Assembly: GCA_019828595.1 (NCBI GenBank)
Contig: JAHQRK010000003.1
Location: 2,914,001 to 2,978,000 of the forward strand
From: Aphanomyces cochlioides
Lineage: Eukaryota; Oomycota; Saprolegniomycetes; Saprolegniales; Verrucalvaceae
Reading direction: 5' to 3'
DNA: 64,000 bases
Part shown: piece by piece, positions 20,821 to 32,812 of the stretch
Layout of the letters: the number at the start of each line of letters is the position of its first letter
Numbering within the stretch: the first letter of the stretch is position 1
Notes under the pieces: model-generated
The model's database searches: none
Told to the model about the DNA's origin: nothing
Seen by the model: the letters and a program-made list of their open reading frames with translations, nothing else
Translations under genes and position numbers: made by a program

Positions 20821-23800
20821 TTAATCGAATCGTCGACGCATGCCATTCAAGACGTAGGCTGAGCCATTCGTGCCAGGCGGCGCGCCAATATGCACCGCTG
20901 TCGTGTACGGGAGCATGGCCACTTGGAGTCCACATTGCCAAACTTGGAGCGAGAACTCGCGTTCAAAGATGTCGTTGGTTTCGTTGAAGCGGATGGCGCA
21001 AGTACGAAGACGCTCAAGGTCCCAAACGCCAGGATTGAGAGAAAAGCCAGACCAGTACCCGAATGAATGGTGCACGACGCCGAATTCATGGAGGAAATAG
21101 TCTTGTCGCCGCCACCCGCTGTCCTCTTGAGTGTTGAGGAGCACTTGGACGACATGGGTCTCGACTTTCAACACTTGCAAAGCATGCTCGAGCGGATGCT
21201 GCGGTAATGGCGCTTGCCACTGCCAGTCGTCTTCGAGGTAGAGCACATACCGCGTCGTGACCAAGTCGAGGAGGAGGTTCATCGAATGCGCATGTCCTTT
21301 TCGTCTCGAGTAGATGAATGAAAACCCAGGGAAGGTTTGCTTCATGGCGTCTCTGTCTTGAGAGGTTGAATGGTCATCGATGACAAGTACCATGCAAATC
21401 TTGACTCTGCCAGCGTACGGCTGGAAGCTCAGCATGGTGGCCATGAACAAGTCGAGGCGTTTGCAAGTCGTGACAACCACAGTGATGCATGCCACTGATG
21501 GTGGAGCTTCGATGACAGTCGACGGAGGTCGAAACATTTGTCTCGACGCAATCCACGCTGGTGACGAGTCTGCGCCACCTAGTCGTGCTTGAGTGGTGGC
21601 AATGAGGTAGTTTAATTGCTCTCGTGTCACGGAGGCTTGGTTCTGCCAGAGGAAGTACTGCATGGCGAGGCTCACATCATCTCCAAATCGAAAAGTAAAT
21701 GCAGGAAGACCAGGGAGTAGATCCATCGTCAGCACCGCTTGCTGGAATCGCCGCATGTGGGCCTTGTAAATCTGCGCGTGGACAAACCAGCGGTGGAGCG
21801 GTTCCAAGTCAAACGCGGCTGCAATCTCCGCTGCGACTTGAGATGGCTTGTCCCATTCACTCAAGTGGATTTCAATCACGCGACCGAGTACATTGAGTCG
21901 AAAGCCATAGACGGAATCGTTCAGTCGAGGTGGAGGCGGCAGCGCTAGAATGGTGTGAAGACATCGATCCCAGTCGTCGACGACTTGAACACTGGACGAT
22001 TCAAACAGAACGCTCGATCGATCTTGGATCTGCTGCGAGATTTCATCGCGATAGCTTGCATTTGCGCCGAGTTTCAGCGCAATGTCGACTGCGATTTGCA
22101 TCAAGTCAGGTCCATCACAAGGAGAAAAAGTTTACCATACGCTTCATCGGTCGTGGCAATGCAATCCAAAATGCCCATCTTGGTGTACATGGCACTTGTC
22201 AATTGCAAGACAGTCGTGCGTGGCGTGTGGACGACAATCGGCGTGCCAACCGAGAAGATTTCAAAGCTGCTGCGACCACCTCCCAGGGGAAACGGATCCA
22301 ACACGACTATATTCAGGTGATTCCATGCGCGCCAGAGCAGAGAGTACCGTCAGCGAGTTGACAGAGCGTCAGGAATGCGTCAGTTGATAAAAAGGGAACA
22401 AAGACAACTCGGTCTGCGATTGTCTGTGGTGGCAATGTCCGAGCTAGCCGCTCTTTCACCTACAGCCAAGGCTGAAAACGCTCAGGGATGCTCCGTGATT
22501 ACCTGAGTCGCAAGCTCCGGCAGTGGTCCCTCAAGCAAGACCAGATAACTCTGAGGAAGTCTGTCCAAGATGGCGGCAAAGATAGCGTCCATGTCAGGAT
22601 GGAGCTTGTACAGCGTCTGGGGGACGAGGTACATGACGCGAGATCGATTCAGGAATGGCATCAAGGCGGAAGTGTTGAATGAAAATCGTGGCCGATGAAA
22701 GATCGTCGTTAGGCTTGACATCTTGTACAGCGTTTCCGTGAAATCCTCCTAGTCAGCGCATGAATTTCATGTGAGCCTTCAGGACGCACAGCGCGCGAGT
22801 CAAACAGAGTCGACGTGATGAAGTAGTCGACGGATGGAATGCCAGATGTGACAGCGTGGCCCCAAAAGACGATGGAGCGCAACGCGAGCTGTCCAAAGGC
22901 GAGAAAGTAAGTCATTCCATTCATGCCGATCTAGAAAACACACACGTCGATCAATCTCGATGGTTCATTGTAGTCGCTCACTTCAGAGAGGAGAAGAATG
23001 TCAAGCTTCAACGCTGCAATTTGAGCTTGAGCCTGCCAGATATCCGTGGATAGGAGGATATCTCGACTTGCATGGGCTTGGACGCGCTTTGTGACGTCGT
23101 CTTCTCGCGCTGGAAAGCGAAGCAAGATGATTTCGTACGTCGAGTTCGAGAGCCTAGTGATGCAGTGATTAGCTTTGCTGATGAGGTTGTCGTACCGAGT
23201 GAGCACTCCTTGGAGGAGAAGACCAACCGAGTGATGGAACATAAATGCAGAGAGGACGCCTAGTCGGATGCGTCGAGATTGTGTCTGCGTCGTGTTGACA
23301 TCGAGATATCGTTTGGTATTGGCAAACGTCCAAGTGTCATGACGGTGCTGCTCAACGTGAGGCGCAACATGGAGTAGTTGCGGCGCTGAAGATTCGTAGA
23401 TCTGTGCCAGTAGACGTCGATGTGGCTTGTCCCGCTCCCCTTGATAGACGAGGTAATAGCCCAAGGAGCCGCTCCTGTCAAGATCGCATTAGAGCCGAGG
23501 ATATTGAGAGTCAATACCCAGTCGTGACAAGAAGATTGCGAGGCAGCTTCAATGGACTTTGTTCCCACAGGTCAAGCAACGCCTTTGAGAATTCTTCTCT
23601 CACAACTCGAATGTGATCGACAGAGTCGTAGACTTGGGGAAGGAGCGCTGTAGCCCACTGCAACCTGGCCAGGTCGAGAGAAGATGGGTCGTATTTCATG
23701 GAGACGTCAATTGCTTTGGCAAAGTAGGAGACCGCTTCATTTGCTCGCCCTACATGACCCAAAGTCATGGCAATGCCAAAGAGAGGACTCGGGATCGTTG

Positions 23801-24647
23801 GATTGAGCGCAGTAGACATCTTTGACAAGCAATTAATGCAGCGGAAGTTCATAGAAGTACCTGCCAGTGGCGCATTGCATCGTCCAATTGGCCAAGTCGC
23901 TGGTAGATTCCTCCGGTGTTGTGGTGGATTTCAGCATCGAACGGCTTCACTTCCTACAAGTAGTCTATGAGATTTTCCCCCGAGTTGACACTCAACCAAA
24001 GCAGCTAACATCCACTGAAGAGCTGCCTGCAAGTTGCCCTGATCCAGATACCCCCGTGCTAAGTTGCCCAGGATGGCAGCTTCCTTGGGAAACCAAGCGA
24101 GCGCTCTCTCGAACGCAATGATAGCCAAGTCGGGGCGTTCTTTTTGAATCCAAAGGAGCCCAAGTCGATTCATGGCATCCAAAACCTCATCAGAAGGTTG
24201 TTTTGCCACTCCAAGCGCACGTTCAAACGCATGAATTGCCTGCGAGGAGTCGCCTGTGTCTTCGACAAACTTGGCATAAGCATACAACGTTTGAAATGGA
24301 AGAGCAGAACTCGACGATGCAGCCATGAAATCACCCCAGCATTTGTGCGCTGTTTCGTGCATATGCTTTGGAAATACGCAAGGTAGGTTATACCTTGCTT
24401 GTAATTCGCTGTGCGAGACTGCAATGTCGTCGAAGGCCGATTGACTCAAGTTCTTGTCGTCTTTGATCACTTGTATTTCTTGTTCCAATGGAAACTGGTT
24501 GACCCCGCTTGTAGAGATGACTTGAGAGATCTCCACTTGCTCTTTTAGCTCACTAGATTGCTCCGAAAGGCCCGCGTTGACTAATACAAGGAGGCTGACG
24601 GCGCCTGCGATCCATGCGTCGAGTTGCATCGATTTGCGATCTTTCAA
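20821..24647 (-). CDS. TPR / GT41-like / GT2-like fusion glycosyltransferase
   Basis: Ten exons read from 24647: to 23997, 23953-23861, 23819-23518, 23474-23196, 23153-22982, 22930-22790, 22748-22503, 22459-22348, 22306-22136, 22088-20821. All nine introns are GT-AG of 41-51 nt and the joined length is an exact 1145 codons (1144 aa). A signal peptide or anchor (about 8-25, AWIAGAVSLLVLVNAGL) is followed by TPR repeats (about 75-330). Residues ~417-735 match the C-terminal half of OGT/SPINDLY-type transferases: LGVLSAFMFHHSVG, FWGHAVTSGIPSVDYF, VPQTLYKLHPD (sugar-nucleotide Lys), LDPFPLGGGRSSFE. Residues ~921-1144 are GT-A/GT2-like: ITVVVTTCKR, VLVIDDHS, LYLEDDW. The signal sequence suggests the secretory lumen, unlike cytosolic OGT. 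Substrates are unknown. The 5' end lies 252 bp from the divergent NAA15 gene. Confidence 0.85.
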
Positions 24648-24899
24648 CTTGGAGTCAAAATACTATTTATTCATGAATTTTGGAATTTACATACATTTGT
24701 CAAGGTAAAAATATTAAATATTTATCCATTAATAGTTTAAATGTAGAAAATTTTCAATACAGATCATAAGTATAATAGTCATAATTATTGAATTTGCTCC
24801 ATAAATATTCATGCATACAAACTCCAAGATATTTTCCAATCTATTTAATTTTATGGACCATTTCGTGAGCCACTCAAGTTGACGTCTGTGGCACATAAG
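24648..24899. promoter_or_regulatory. Shared divergent promoter region
   Basis: 252 bp between the start codons of the fusion glycosyltransferase (minus) and NAA15 (plus). It is AT-rich in its first 200 bp. Both promoters must lie here unless 5' introns are missed. No specific initiator or TATA element could be assigned. Confidence 0.5.
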
Positions 24900-27800
24900 A
24901 TGGCAACCAAGACCGCCTTGCCGTCCAAGGAAAGCTCTCTCTTTCGCTCAATTGTGGTAAGTTCATTGCTATGTGGCTATCGTGACTTACTTGGGCGTCT
25001 GCGCTTTGTTTTCATGTAGAAATACTATGAGATCAAGCAGTACAAGAAAGGTCTTAAAGCTGCAGATGCGATCTTGAAAAAGTTTCCCGATCACGGTGAA
25101 ACTTTGGCGATGAAAGGTCTTACGCTCAACTGTATGGGCAAAAAAGAAGTACGTGGACTGAAATTGTGAAGGCGCTGGATTTAATTTGAACCGCAGGAAG
25201 CGTACGAGTTTGTTCGACAGGGTGTGAAGCGTGACCTGAAATCCCATGTCTGCTGGCACGTCTATGGGCTGATCTACCGCTCGGACCGCAACTACGCCGA
25301 AGCTATCAAGGTTTGTCAATGATTTCATCAAGGCTTGTATTTAAATGTGTTCTTAGTGCTACCGACAAGCGTTGCGTATTGACCCTGACAACATCCAAAT
25401 CCTCCGCGATCTCTATCTGCTACAGGTCCAAATGCGTGATCTCAAAGGCCACGCCGAGACGCGCCGACAGTTTCTCGCACTCAGGCCTTCGAACCGCAAC
25501 AATTGGATTGGTCTTGCTGTAGCCCATCAATTGAACGGATCATACCAGACCGCCATTGAGATCATCGATCAATACAATGCCACGCTCGATGAAAGTCGCG
25601 AAGTGTACGTTACTGTCCCCGTCGGCATCGCTGTGGAACTCACTCTGGGACTTGCAGGACGTACGACGACAGTGAAATGTATTTGTACCAGAACGAATTG
25701 ATCGAAGAGAAGGGGGACTTGAAGGAATGCTTGGCTCACTTGGAACGCATCAAGCCTTTCGTCTTGGATACACTCGTATGGCGTCAACGCAAGGCGGATA
25801 TCCTCGTCAAATGTATAGTCTCCTCACCTCTGCCTTCATGAATTTGCTGCGACAAAATAGTGCACGAATACGACGAAGCCATTGCAATCTACCAAGATCT
25901 TCTTGATATCAACGAAGACCACTACGGCTACCACCGTGGCCTCCAAGCTGCCACTTGCCATCGCCCAGACTGGATTGCACTCACGACTGTCCCATCCGCG
26001 ACGGAAACTCTCACTGCCGACGAAGAAACCAAGCTCATTGCTTTGTACAAAGATGACAACTCGCCCACGTACAAGCGCTTGGCTTTGGATATTTTGAGTG
26101 GCGATGCGCTCAAAGCACCGTACGTCCACCTCACGTTCTTTTGGTGCTTAGCGTGACATGCTGTGCTTTAGATTGGATGCGTATTTGCGCCGTGGATTGC
26201 AAAAGGGAATTCCATCGCTTGGCTCTGACATCAAGTCGTTGTACAGCTCTCCAGCCAAGCAAGCCGTCTTGACGCAGTTGCTCACGTCATACTTGGGCGA
26301 AGAATCGACGACACCACCAACTGTACGACTGACACGAGAGCCATGAATTGACATTTGTTTGCTAGGAATGGGTGTGGCGAATGTATTTGGCTGCACAGCA
26401 CTACGACCGCGTCGGTGATTTGGCTCAAGCCTTGACATGGATTGACCGCTGCTTGGCCCACACGCCGACAGTGTTGGAATTCTACCAAACCAAGGGCCGT
26501 ATCCTCAAGCACGCCGGGGACTATAGTGCCGCCGCCACAATTGTTGACCAAGGTCGTCAATTGGATCTCGCCGACCGGTTTGTTTCTTACCTCTGAGCTC
26601 GTCATGACGGTTTGATTTAGGTATATCAACAACAAAGCGACCAAGTATTTCCTCCGTGCGGACCGAATCACCGAAGCGGAAAACACAATTGCGCTCTTCA
26701 CGCGCCACGAAGGCGATCCTCAGCAAAACTTGTTCGACATGCAGTGCATGTGGTATGAATTGTGCGCCGGTCGCGCCCAATTCCGTCAAAATAACCTCGG
26801 CCCAGCTCTGAAAAAGTTTGCCGCTGTTGAAAAGCATTTCAACGACTTCATCGTACGTTGATCTATTGCCAGCAGAGTCTCAGTGTGCGTCTAGGACGAT
26901 CAATTTGATTTCCACTCGTATTGCTTGCGCAAGATGACGCTCCGAGCGTACGTGCAAATGCTCCGCATGTGTGATACCCTCTTGGGCCACACTGTCATGG
27001 TCCAAGCCGCCCACGGAGCTATTACCGTCCATATTCGTCGCCATGACAATGCTACGGCTCCTGCCAATGGCGACTCGGGCGCTGGCAAACTCAGCGCTGC
27101 GGAGAAGGCCAAAGCCAAACGTGCCGCGGCCAAAGCTCGCAAGGCTGAATTCCAAAAGGCTGAAGAAGCTAAATTGGCCTCGCAACTCCAGAAAGAGCAA
27201 GAAGCGGCTGCTGAAAAGGCCTCGGACAAGCCCAAGAAGAAGAACCAAAACCGACCGCGTGATGGTGTCGTCGACACGGATCCTCTTGGTGAACAATTGC
27301 TCGCCAAGTCGTCGCTCGAAGAAGCTTGGCGCCTTGTGACGATCTTGCAACAACAAGCTCCCAACGACATTGAAACCCACGTACGACGACGGACTCGGCG
27401 AACAATTTGGCTGATTTTACGACTAGGTTGTTGCTTTTGACGTTGCTTTCCGCCGAGAAAAGTGGCTCCTTTGCCTGCAAGCGCTCTTGGCTGCGCATAA
27501 ACTCCAGGACGGTGAATTGCACCCCAAGATGCTCGTCCGCCTCGTTAAATTGAACGGTGCTGCCACGGCTGGTGCCTCCCCAGTTGTTGCTGGCTTTCTG
27601 CAAGATGCCAAAGCCTTGCTCTTCCATGGCCACAAAGACGCCGCGGCATTGCTCAAGGATGTCCAGACCAAGCACACGTCACTTGAATGGCGTGTTGCAA
27701 TCGCCGAAGCCAAAGCTGTAGCGGCTGGCGGTGCTTTGCCAGCAGATGCCGTGGCGTCGTTCTTGGAAGACAAGGGCAAATCCGCCTTGGCTGTCTATCA

Positions 27801-27924
27801 AGGAGCTGTCGCCGTCTTGGCCAAGTATGGCACCCCGAAAGACCAAGAAAAGTTGCAACAAACGGCCAAGGCATGGTTCCCCCACGCCGCCCTCTTTGGC
27901 AATCACTACGAGATTGCACCATAG
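24900..27924 (+). CDS. NAA15: NatA auxiliary subunit (NAA15-like)
   Basis: Eleven exons: 24900-24956, 25020-25148, 25197-25310, 25357-25604, 25658-25812, 25861-26119, 26172-26322, 26366-26577, 26621-26852, 26895-27380, 27427-27924. Introns are GT-AG, 42-63 nt, and the joined frame is exactly 847 codons (846 aa, near the ~866 of the human protein). It is the TPR scaffold that anchors the NatA N-terminal acetyltransferase (NAA10) on ribosomes. Hallmarks: [22 protein letters not shown] at the N-terminus, [50 protein letters not shown], then [19 protein letters not shown] and a Lys/Glu/Ala-rich helix ([19 protein letters not shown], about 585-640). No lesion is seen. It is a single-copy housekeeping gene within a repeat-rich window. 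Confidence 0.93.
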
Positions 27925-28238
27925 ACCAACCTGTGTGAACTTTAGATTGCGTAAGAAAATGACAACAAAGAATGCTGCGATGCCATCAACTACCGGGTCC
28001 ATGGTCTCCCTTCGACGACTGCTGAGGAATCGCAATTTCCCATGAAAAGCTGCGGCTTCTCGACCTTCCTAGGCGGTGCCGCCGTCGTCTTGATGAAAAA
28101 TTGTTGGAGGGATGCAGGAAGAAGCGATCAAGTCGCATGAAAGTTGGTCAGTTGGCCAGACTTTTCTTTGCCAGTTGCCGCAACAACCTCGTGAGCACAT
28201 TCATTGAGCAATTGTTGGTGTCATGAAACAATGCAACT
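27925..28238. other. Spacer between NAA15 and dynamin-like copy 1
   Basis: Holds the NAA15 3' end and the region that should contain the start of dynamin-like copy 1. No in-frame ATG for the latter was found here. Confidence 0.45.
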
Positions 28239-30152
28239 TTGACCTCCACGGCGCGTGCGCATTTTGACGCGATCGATAAGATCCGCGCGGTCCTCAATGA
28301 ATTTGAAGACATTGTGCAGGAGGTCCCTTCGTTTGTTGTCGTGGGGATGCAATCCGTTGGAAAGTCTGCCGTGTTGCGGCGCATCTCTGGATTTCCATTC
28401 CCACAAGACAGCCAAGTGTGTACTCGCGTTCCCATGGAGCTCTCCATGCGACGTTGTCGAGGCAGGGAGAAGTTGATGGTGACTATCAGCGCTAGAGAGA
28501 AGGTCTGGACGGACGGAGACCACGAAGCCAACTTGACGGCGGCTCAAACTGAAATCCTCGGGGGAAAGCAATTTGAATGTCAAGACCTTGTGCGCATTAT
28601 CAAGCAGGATGCTGACTGCCCCGAAGTGACGCTCATCGATCTCCCAGGACTCTTCTTTGCTGGAAATGACGACGCGGCGCCGCTCCAGGCCATGGTGGAA
28701 GATCTCGTGACCAAGCGCATTGCCAGCGACATGGCGCTCATCTGTCATGTTGTGCCGCTCAACCAAGACCACAAGACGCTCAACACGTGGCTGCTTGTGC
28801 GCAACGCGGATCCCGCTCGTCGACGAACGATCTTTATCTTCACGAAGGCGGACAAAGTGACGGACAAGAGCGAATTTCAACGCCGCATTGGCGCGATCAT
28901 GGAGGACGAATCGCATGAGAAGGGCAGTGTTTTGCCGAAATGTTTTATCATCCACGGCGCGGCGACGACGGAGAAGGAAGAATTGTCGTCATTGGCTCAC
29001 GTTGAGTCGTGGGTGGATGAAATGGGCCTGCAAGACAGCGTGTCAGTCGGTGTCAGTGCGCTGAATGGTCACTTGGAGTCTGTCATGCTGGCGCATATCC
29101 AGGAGAACTTGCCGCGCTTGCGCCGTCGTCTCGAGAAGGAAATCCATGCTCAACGAGAAGAATTGGCGTCAATTGGCCGAGGACCGATAGATGCGAGTAT
29201 GGTCGTCTTTGGTGGCGTCCAAGATATGATTCAGGCGACACAAAGTTGCTTTACCAGCTTGCTTCCGTCGCTCCGTGTCAAATTTGAATCCATGGCCACC
29301 ACATTGCAAGACCTCAAGATGGAACCTCTCGGGAATCAATTGACGGCCGGCGAAATTGCCGCCAGGCTGCAGACTTTTCAGTTTTCACCAGTGGAGTACA
29401 ATGCCCCGAGACACAAGCGTGAGATCCGCAACGTGGAGACACCATGGGTGGCCGACTTGCTGACGCTCGCTGTCGAAGCGCGCGAAATCCTCGATAAATC
29501 GCGCGGACTGTACAACGATGCATTTGAAGGCTCGCTGGAAGTCCTCAAGGCGTGGATTGCTCGCTTTGACGACGAAGCGCAGACGTGTATGAAGCTCTTC
29601 GTCACGAAAGTGTTTGATCTCGCGCTGAAGCACTTTTCAGCTGAGCAAGCCAAGGCAATAAAGCCAAACTTTGAAAAGGCGATGGTGACCGTCGGCTCTC
29701 CCAAGCTCCGGCGAGCTCTGGAAGATGCTCGAGCTGTCGCCATGACGTCGGTGCACAACCTGCATGTCTGGAACACGGGGAGATGCTTGATGACGGCGAA
29801 TTTGGCGGATTTTCACTTGGAGTCGACGCCGTCAGAGTTGGAGAAGAGTCTTGTTGACGCATTGACGCCTGAAGTGCAACTCGAGTGGAAGCCCGTCTTT
29901 ACTGCCGTGTGGAACACGCGTGGGTTCCTCAACAGCCGCAAGAAGCTCTTTGCCAAAGTCGTGTTGAATGAAGTCACGCGGTTGCTGTCGGAATATGTCG
30001 ACAAGACTGTCCGAGAAGTGTTGTGCTCGTGCAACGCGGCGATGGCAGCCGTCTCGGACGAGCCTGGCCCGCTTGTGAAGAAGCGAAAGCGTGCGTTGGT
30101 TCGTGAAATGGGCGTCAAGTCTGCTCTCGAGACGCTTCAAACGTTGTACTAA
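28239..30152 (+). CDS. Dynamin-like GTPase, copy 1 (no upstream ATG)
   Basis: A 637-codon frame for a dynamin-superfamily large GTPase. The G domain has the P-loop GMQSVGKSAV, switch CTRVP, DLPG and TKAD, followed by stalk-like helices to the C-terminus (EYVDKTVREVLCSC...). There is no PH or proline-rich domain. Such proteins assemble on membranes and drive fission or fusion. The frame opens at TTG (28239). The in-frame codon 28224-28226 is a stop and no splice acceptor lies between, so the N-terminus cannot use an upstream ATG. The first in-frame ATG is 28347, inside the P-loop region. At the place where copy 2 has ATG-GAT-TTC, this copy reads AAC-TTTG. It may be a non-ATG start, an unrecognised first exon, or a start-codon-loss pseudogene. 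Confidence 0.72.
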   Translation: MTSTARAHFDAIDKIRAVLNEFEDIVQEVPSFVVVGMQSVGKSAVLRRISGFPFPQDSQVCTRVPMELSMRRCRGREKLMVTISAREKVWTDGDHEANLTAAQTEILGGKQFECQDLVRIIKQDADCPEVTLIDLPGLFFAGNDDAAPLQAMVEDLVTKRIASDMALICHVVPLNQDHKTLNTWLLVRNADPARRRTIFIFTKADKVTDKSEFQRRIGAIMEDESHEKGSVLPKCFIIHGAATTEKEELSSLAHVESWVDEMGLQDSVSVGVSALNGHLESVMLAHIQENLPRLRRRLEKEIHAQREELASIGRGPIDASMVVFGGVQDMIQATQSCFTSLLPSLRVKFESMATTLQDLKMEPLGNQLTAGEIAARLQTFQFSPVEYNAPRHKREIRNVETPWVADLLTLAVEAREILDKSRGLYNDAFEGSLEVLKAWIARFDDEAQTCMKLFVTKVFDLALKHFSAEQAKAIKPNFEKAMVTVGSPKLRRALEDARAVAMTSVHNLHVWNTGRCLMTANLADFHLESTPSELEKSLVDALTPEVQLEWKPVFTAVWNTRGFLNSRKKLFAKVVLNEVTRLLSEYVDKTVREVLCSCNAAMAAVSDEPGPLVKKRKRALVREMGVKSALETLQTLY

Positions 30153-32812
30153 CAATGTCAACAGAACTAGGAGCGATCGAACCATGCTAATGCAATCGAG
30201 CGTGCTCGTGGCGAGACTGGATCGATCTTCCATGTCGGAACTACTCGAGGTAGGCTATTGCTCGCGGCAGTAGCGATTAATCGACGGCATTCCACTTCCA
30301 CGTGGCGTCGGGTGAGGGGAAAGGCTTGGATTGCACGAGAGAATCGCCACAAAGTCTGCAGAAGATGACCAAGGCATCTTGCGTTCGTAGGGTTCCATGA
30401 CACCTCAAGACTGTGGTGCTCACTTTTCTCCTCTCGCTGCATGTCGATCGATGTCTTGAGTCGTGTCCACCAGGAGGACTTTGCCAGTCTTTAGCCGTTC
30501 TCTTGGATGCCAATGTTGCAATCACGACTGACAACTTGAATGGAGCATTGACCGCGTGGCTGGTGTCTCGGTATCGCCGTTCATGGTCATGCTGTTTGCC
30601 AATGCAATCGACAGCGACTTGACAAGGCACGAGCTGGTCCTTCAGCTGGCTGTGCTGCTCCTCCTACCGCTCTTCCTAACGACAATGCACGTCCACGGCC
30701 ATGTTACACATCGGAAGTTTGCGATTGCTGCGCGATTGGCAACTTTGATTGCGATGGCATGTTCGAAGGCGATGACTATTGATTGCAGAGCTCCTCCATG
30801 GCGCTCTTTCCCTAACGAGACAGCGAGAAACTCATGTCGAGCTCAACGTGATGCGTGCTTCGTGTCACTCCAAGCTAACCTTAGCTGAAACAAAGACTTT
30901 CATCACCTAGAGCATACATCACCGCTGGAACTCTAGTACAAGGATTCAATCGTTTGGAGGGCAGACTTGACGCCCTTCTCGCGATCCAACGCTCGCTTTC
31001 GCTTCTTTGCAAGCGGGCCAGGCTCGTCCGAGACGGCTGCCATCGCAGAGCTGCACGAGCACAACACTTCTCGGACAGTCTTGTCGACATATTCCGACAG
31101 CAACCGCATGACTTCATTCAGCACAACTTCGGCTACGAGCTTCTTGCGGCTGCTGAGGAACCCACGCGTGTTCCACACCGCCGTGAACACTGGCTTCCAC
31201 ATCAGGCGAGCTTCAGGGGTCAGCGCGTCCACCAGACTCTTTTCCACGTCAGACGGTGTCGATTCCGAGGCAAAATCCGTCATATTCGCCGTCATCAAGC
31301 ATCGCCCCGTGTTCCAATGATGCAAGTTTTCCACACAAGCCAAGGCTGCAGCGCGAGTCGCTTCCAATGCTCGTCGTAGTTTGGGAAAGCCCACGCTTGC
31401 CATCGCCTTTTCAAAGTTGGGCTTCGTCGCTTCAGCTTGACTCGACGCCAATGCTCGCAAGACAAGATCGAACGACTCGTTGACAAACGAAGTCGCGACT
31501 TCGCAAGTGTCGGCATCGAATTGAACCATCCAAGCTTTCAATACGTCCATCGACCCTTCGAATGCATCGTTATAGAGCCCCCGCGACTTGTTGAGAACTT
31601 GCCGAGCTTCGACAGCGAGCGTCAGCAAGTCGGCCACCCATGGTGTCTCCACGTTGCGGATCTCACGCTTGTGTCTCGGGGCATTGTACTCCACTGGTGA
31701 AAACTGAAAAGTCTGCAGCCTGGCGGCAATTTCGCCGGCCGTCAATTGATTCCCGAGAGGTTCCATCTTGAGGTCTTGCAATGTGGTGGCCATGGATTCA
31801 AATTTGACACGGAGCGACGGAAGCAAGCTGGTAAAGCAACTTTGTGTCGCCTGGATCATATCTTGGACGCCGCCAAAGACGATCATGTTGGCATCCATTG
31901 GCGTCCGCCCTATCAATGCCAATTCTTCTCGTTGAGCATGGATTTCCTTCTCGAGACGACGGCGCAAGCGCGGCAAGTTCTCCTGGATATGCGCCAGCAT
32001 GACAGACTCCAAGTGACCATTCAGCGCACTGACACCGACTGACACGCTGTCTTGCAGGCCCATTTCATCCACCCACGACTCAACGTGAGCCAATGACGAC
32101 AATTCTTCCTTCTCCGTCGTCGCCGCGCCGTGGATGATAAAACATTTCGGCAAAACACTGCCCTTCTCATGCGATTCGTCCTCCATGATCGCGCCAATGC
32201 GGCGTTGAAATTCGCTCTTGTCCGTCACTTTGTCCGCCTTCGTGAAGATAAAGATCGTTCGTCGACGAGCGGGATCCGCGTTGCGCACAAGCAGCCACGT
32301 GTTGAGCGTCTTGTGGTCTTGGTTGAGCGGCACAACATGACAGATGAGCGCCATGTCGCTGGCAATGCGCTTGGTCACGAGATCTTCCACCATGGCCTGG
32401 AGCGGCGCCGCGTCGTCATTTCCAGCAAAGAAGAGTCCTGGGAGATCGATGAGCGTCACTTCGGGGCAGTCAGCATCCTGCTTGATAATGCGCACAAGGT
32501 CTTGACATTCAAATTGCTTTCCCCCGAGGATTTCAGTTTGAGCCGCCGTCAAGTTGGCTTCGTGGTCTCCGTCCGTCCAGACCTTCTCTCTAGCGCTGAT
32601 AGTCACCATCAACTTCTCCCTGCCTCGACAACGTCGCATGGAGAGCTCCATGGGAACGCGAGTACACACTTGGCTGTCTTGTGGGAATGGAAATCCAGAG
32701 ATGCGCCGCAACACGGCAGACTTTCCAACGGATTGCATCCCCACGACAACAAACGAAGGGACCTCCTGCACAATGTCTTCAAATTCATTGAGGACCGCGC
32801 GAATCTTGTCGA
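28285..32812. repeat. Inverted gene duplication with near-identical tracts
   Basis: Arms 28285-30152 (plus) and 30933-32812 (minus) around a 780-bp spacer. Sampled tracts are identical base for base (for example the reverse complement of 28400-28500 against 32580-32680, and 29031-29160 against 31930-32060), even at third positions. Intervening and distal stretches differ at many sites. The pattern is patchwork, not uniform. Confidence 0.85.
30153..30932. other. Spacer between inverted dynamin-like genes
   Basis: Unique-looking 780-bp centre of the inverted duplication, between the two stop codons. Short frames on both strands overlap, and none has an ATG start with recognisable content. It should hold both 3' ends. 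Confidence 0.45.

Noticed and set aside
28221..28955. Antisense frame of ~244 codons opposite the dynamin-like G domain, repeated at 32130-32840
   Set aside because: It is present in both copies only because the underlying DNA is duplicated. It is antisense to a strong GTPase signature and has no domain of its own.
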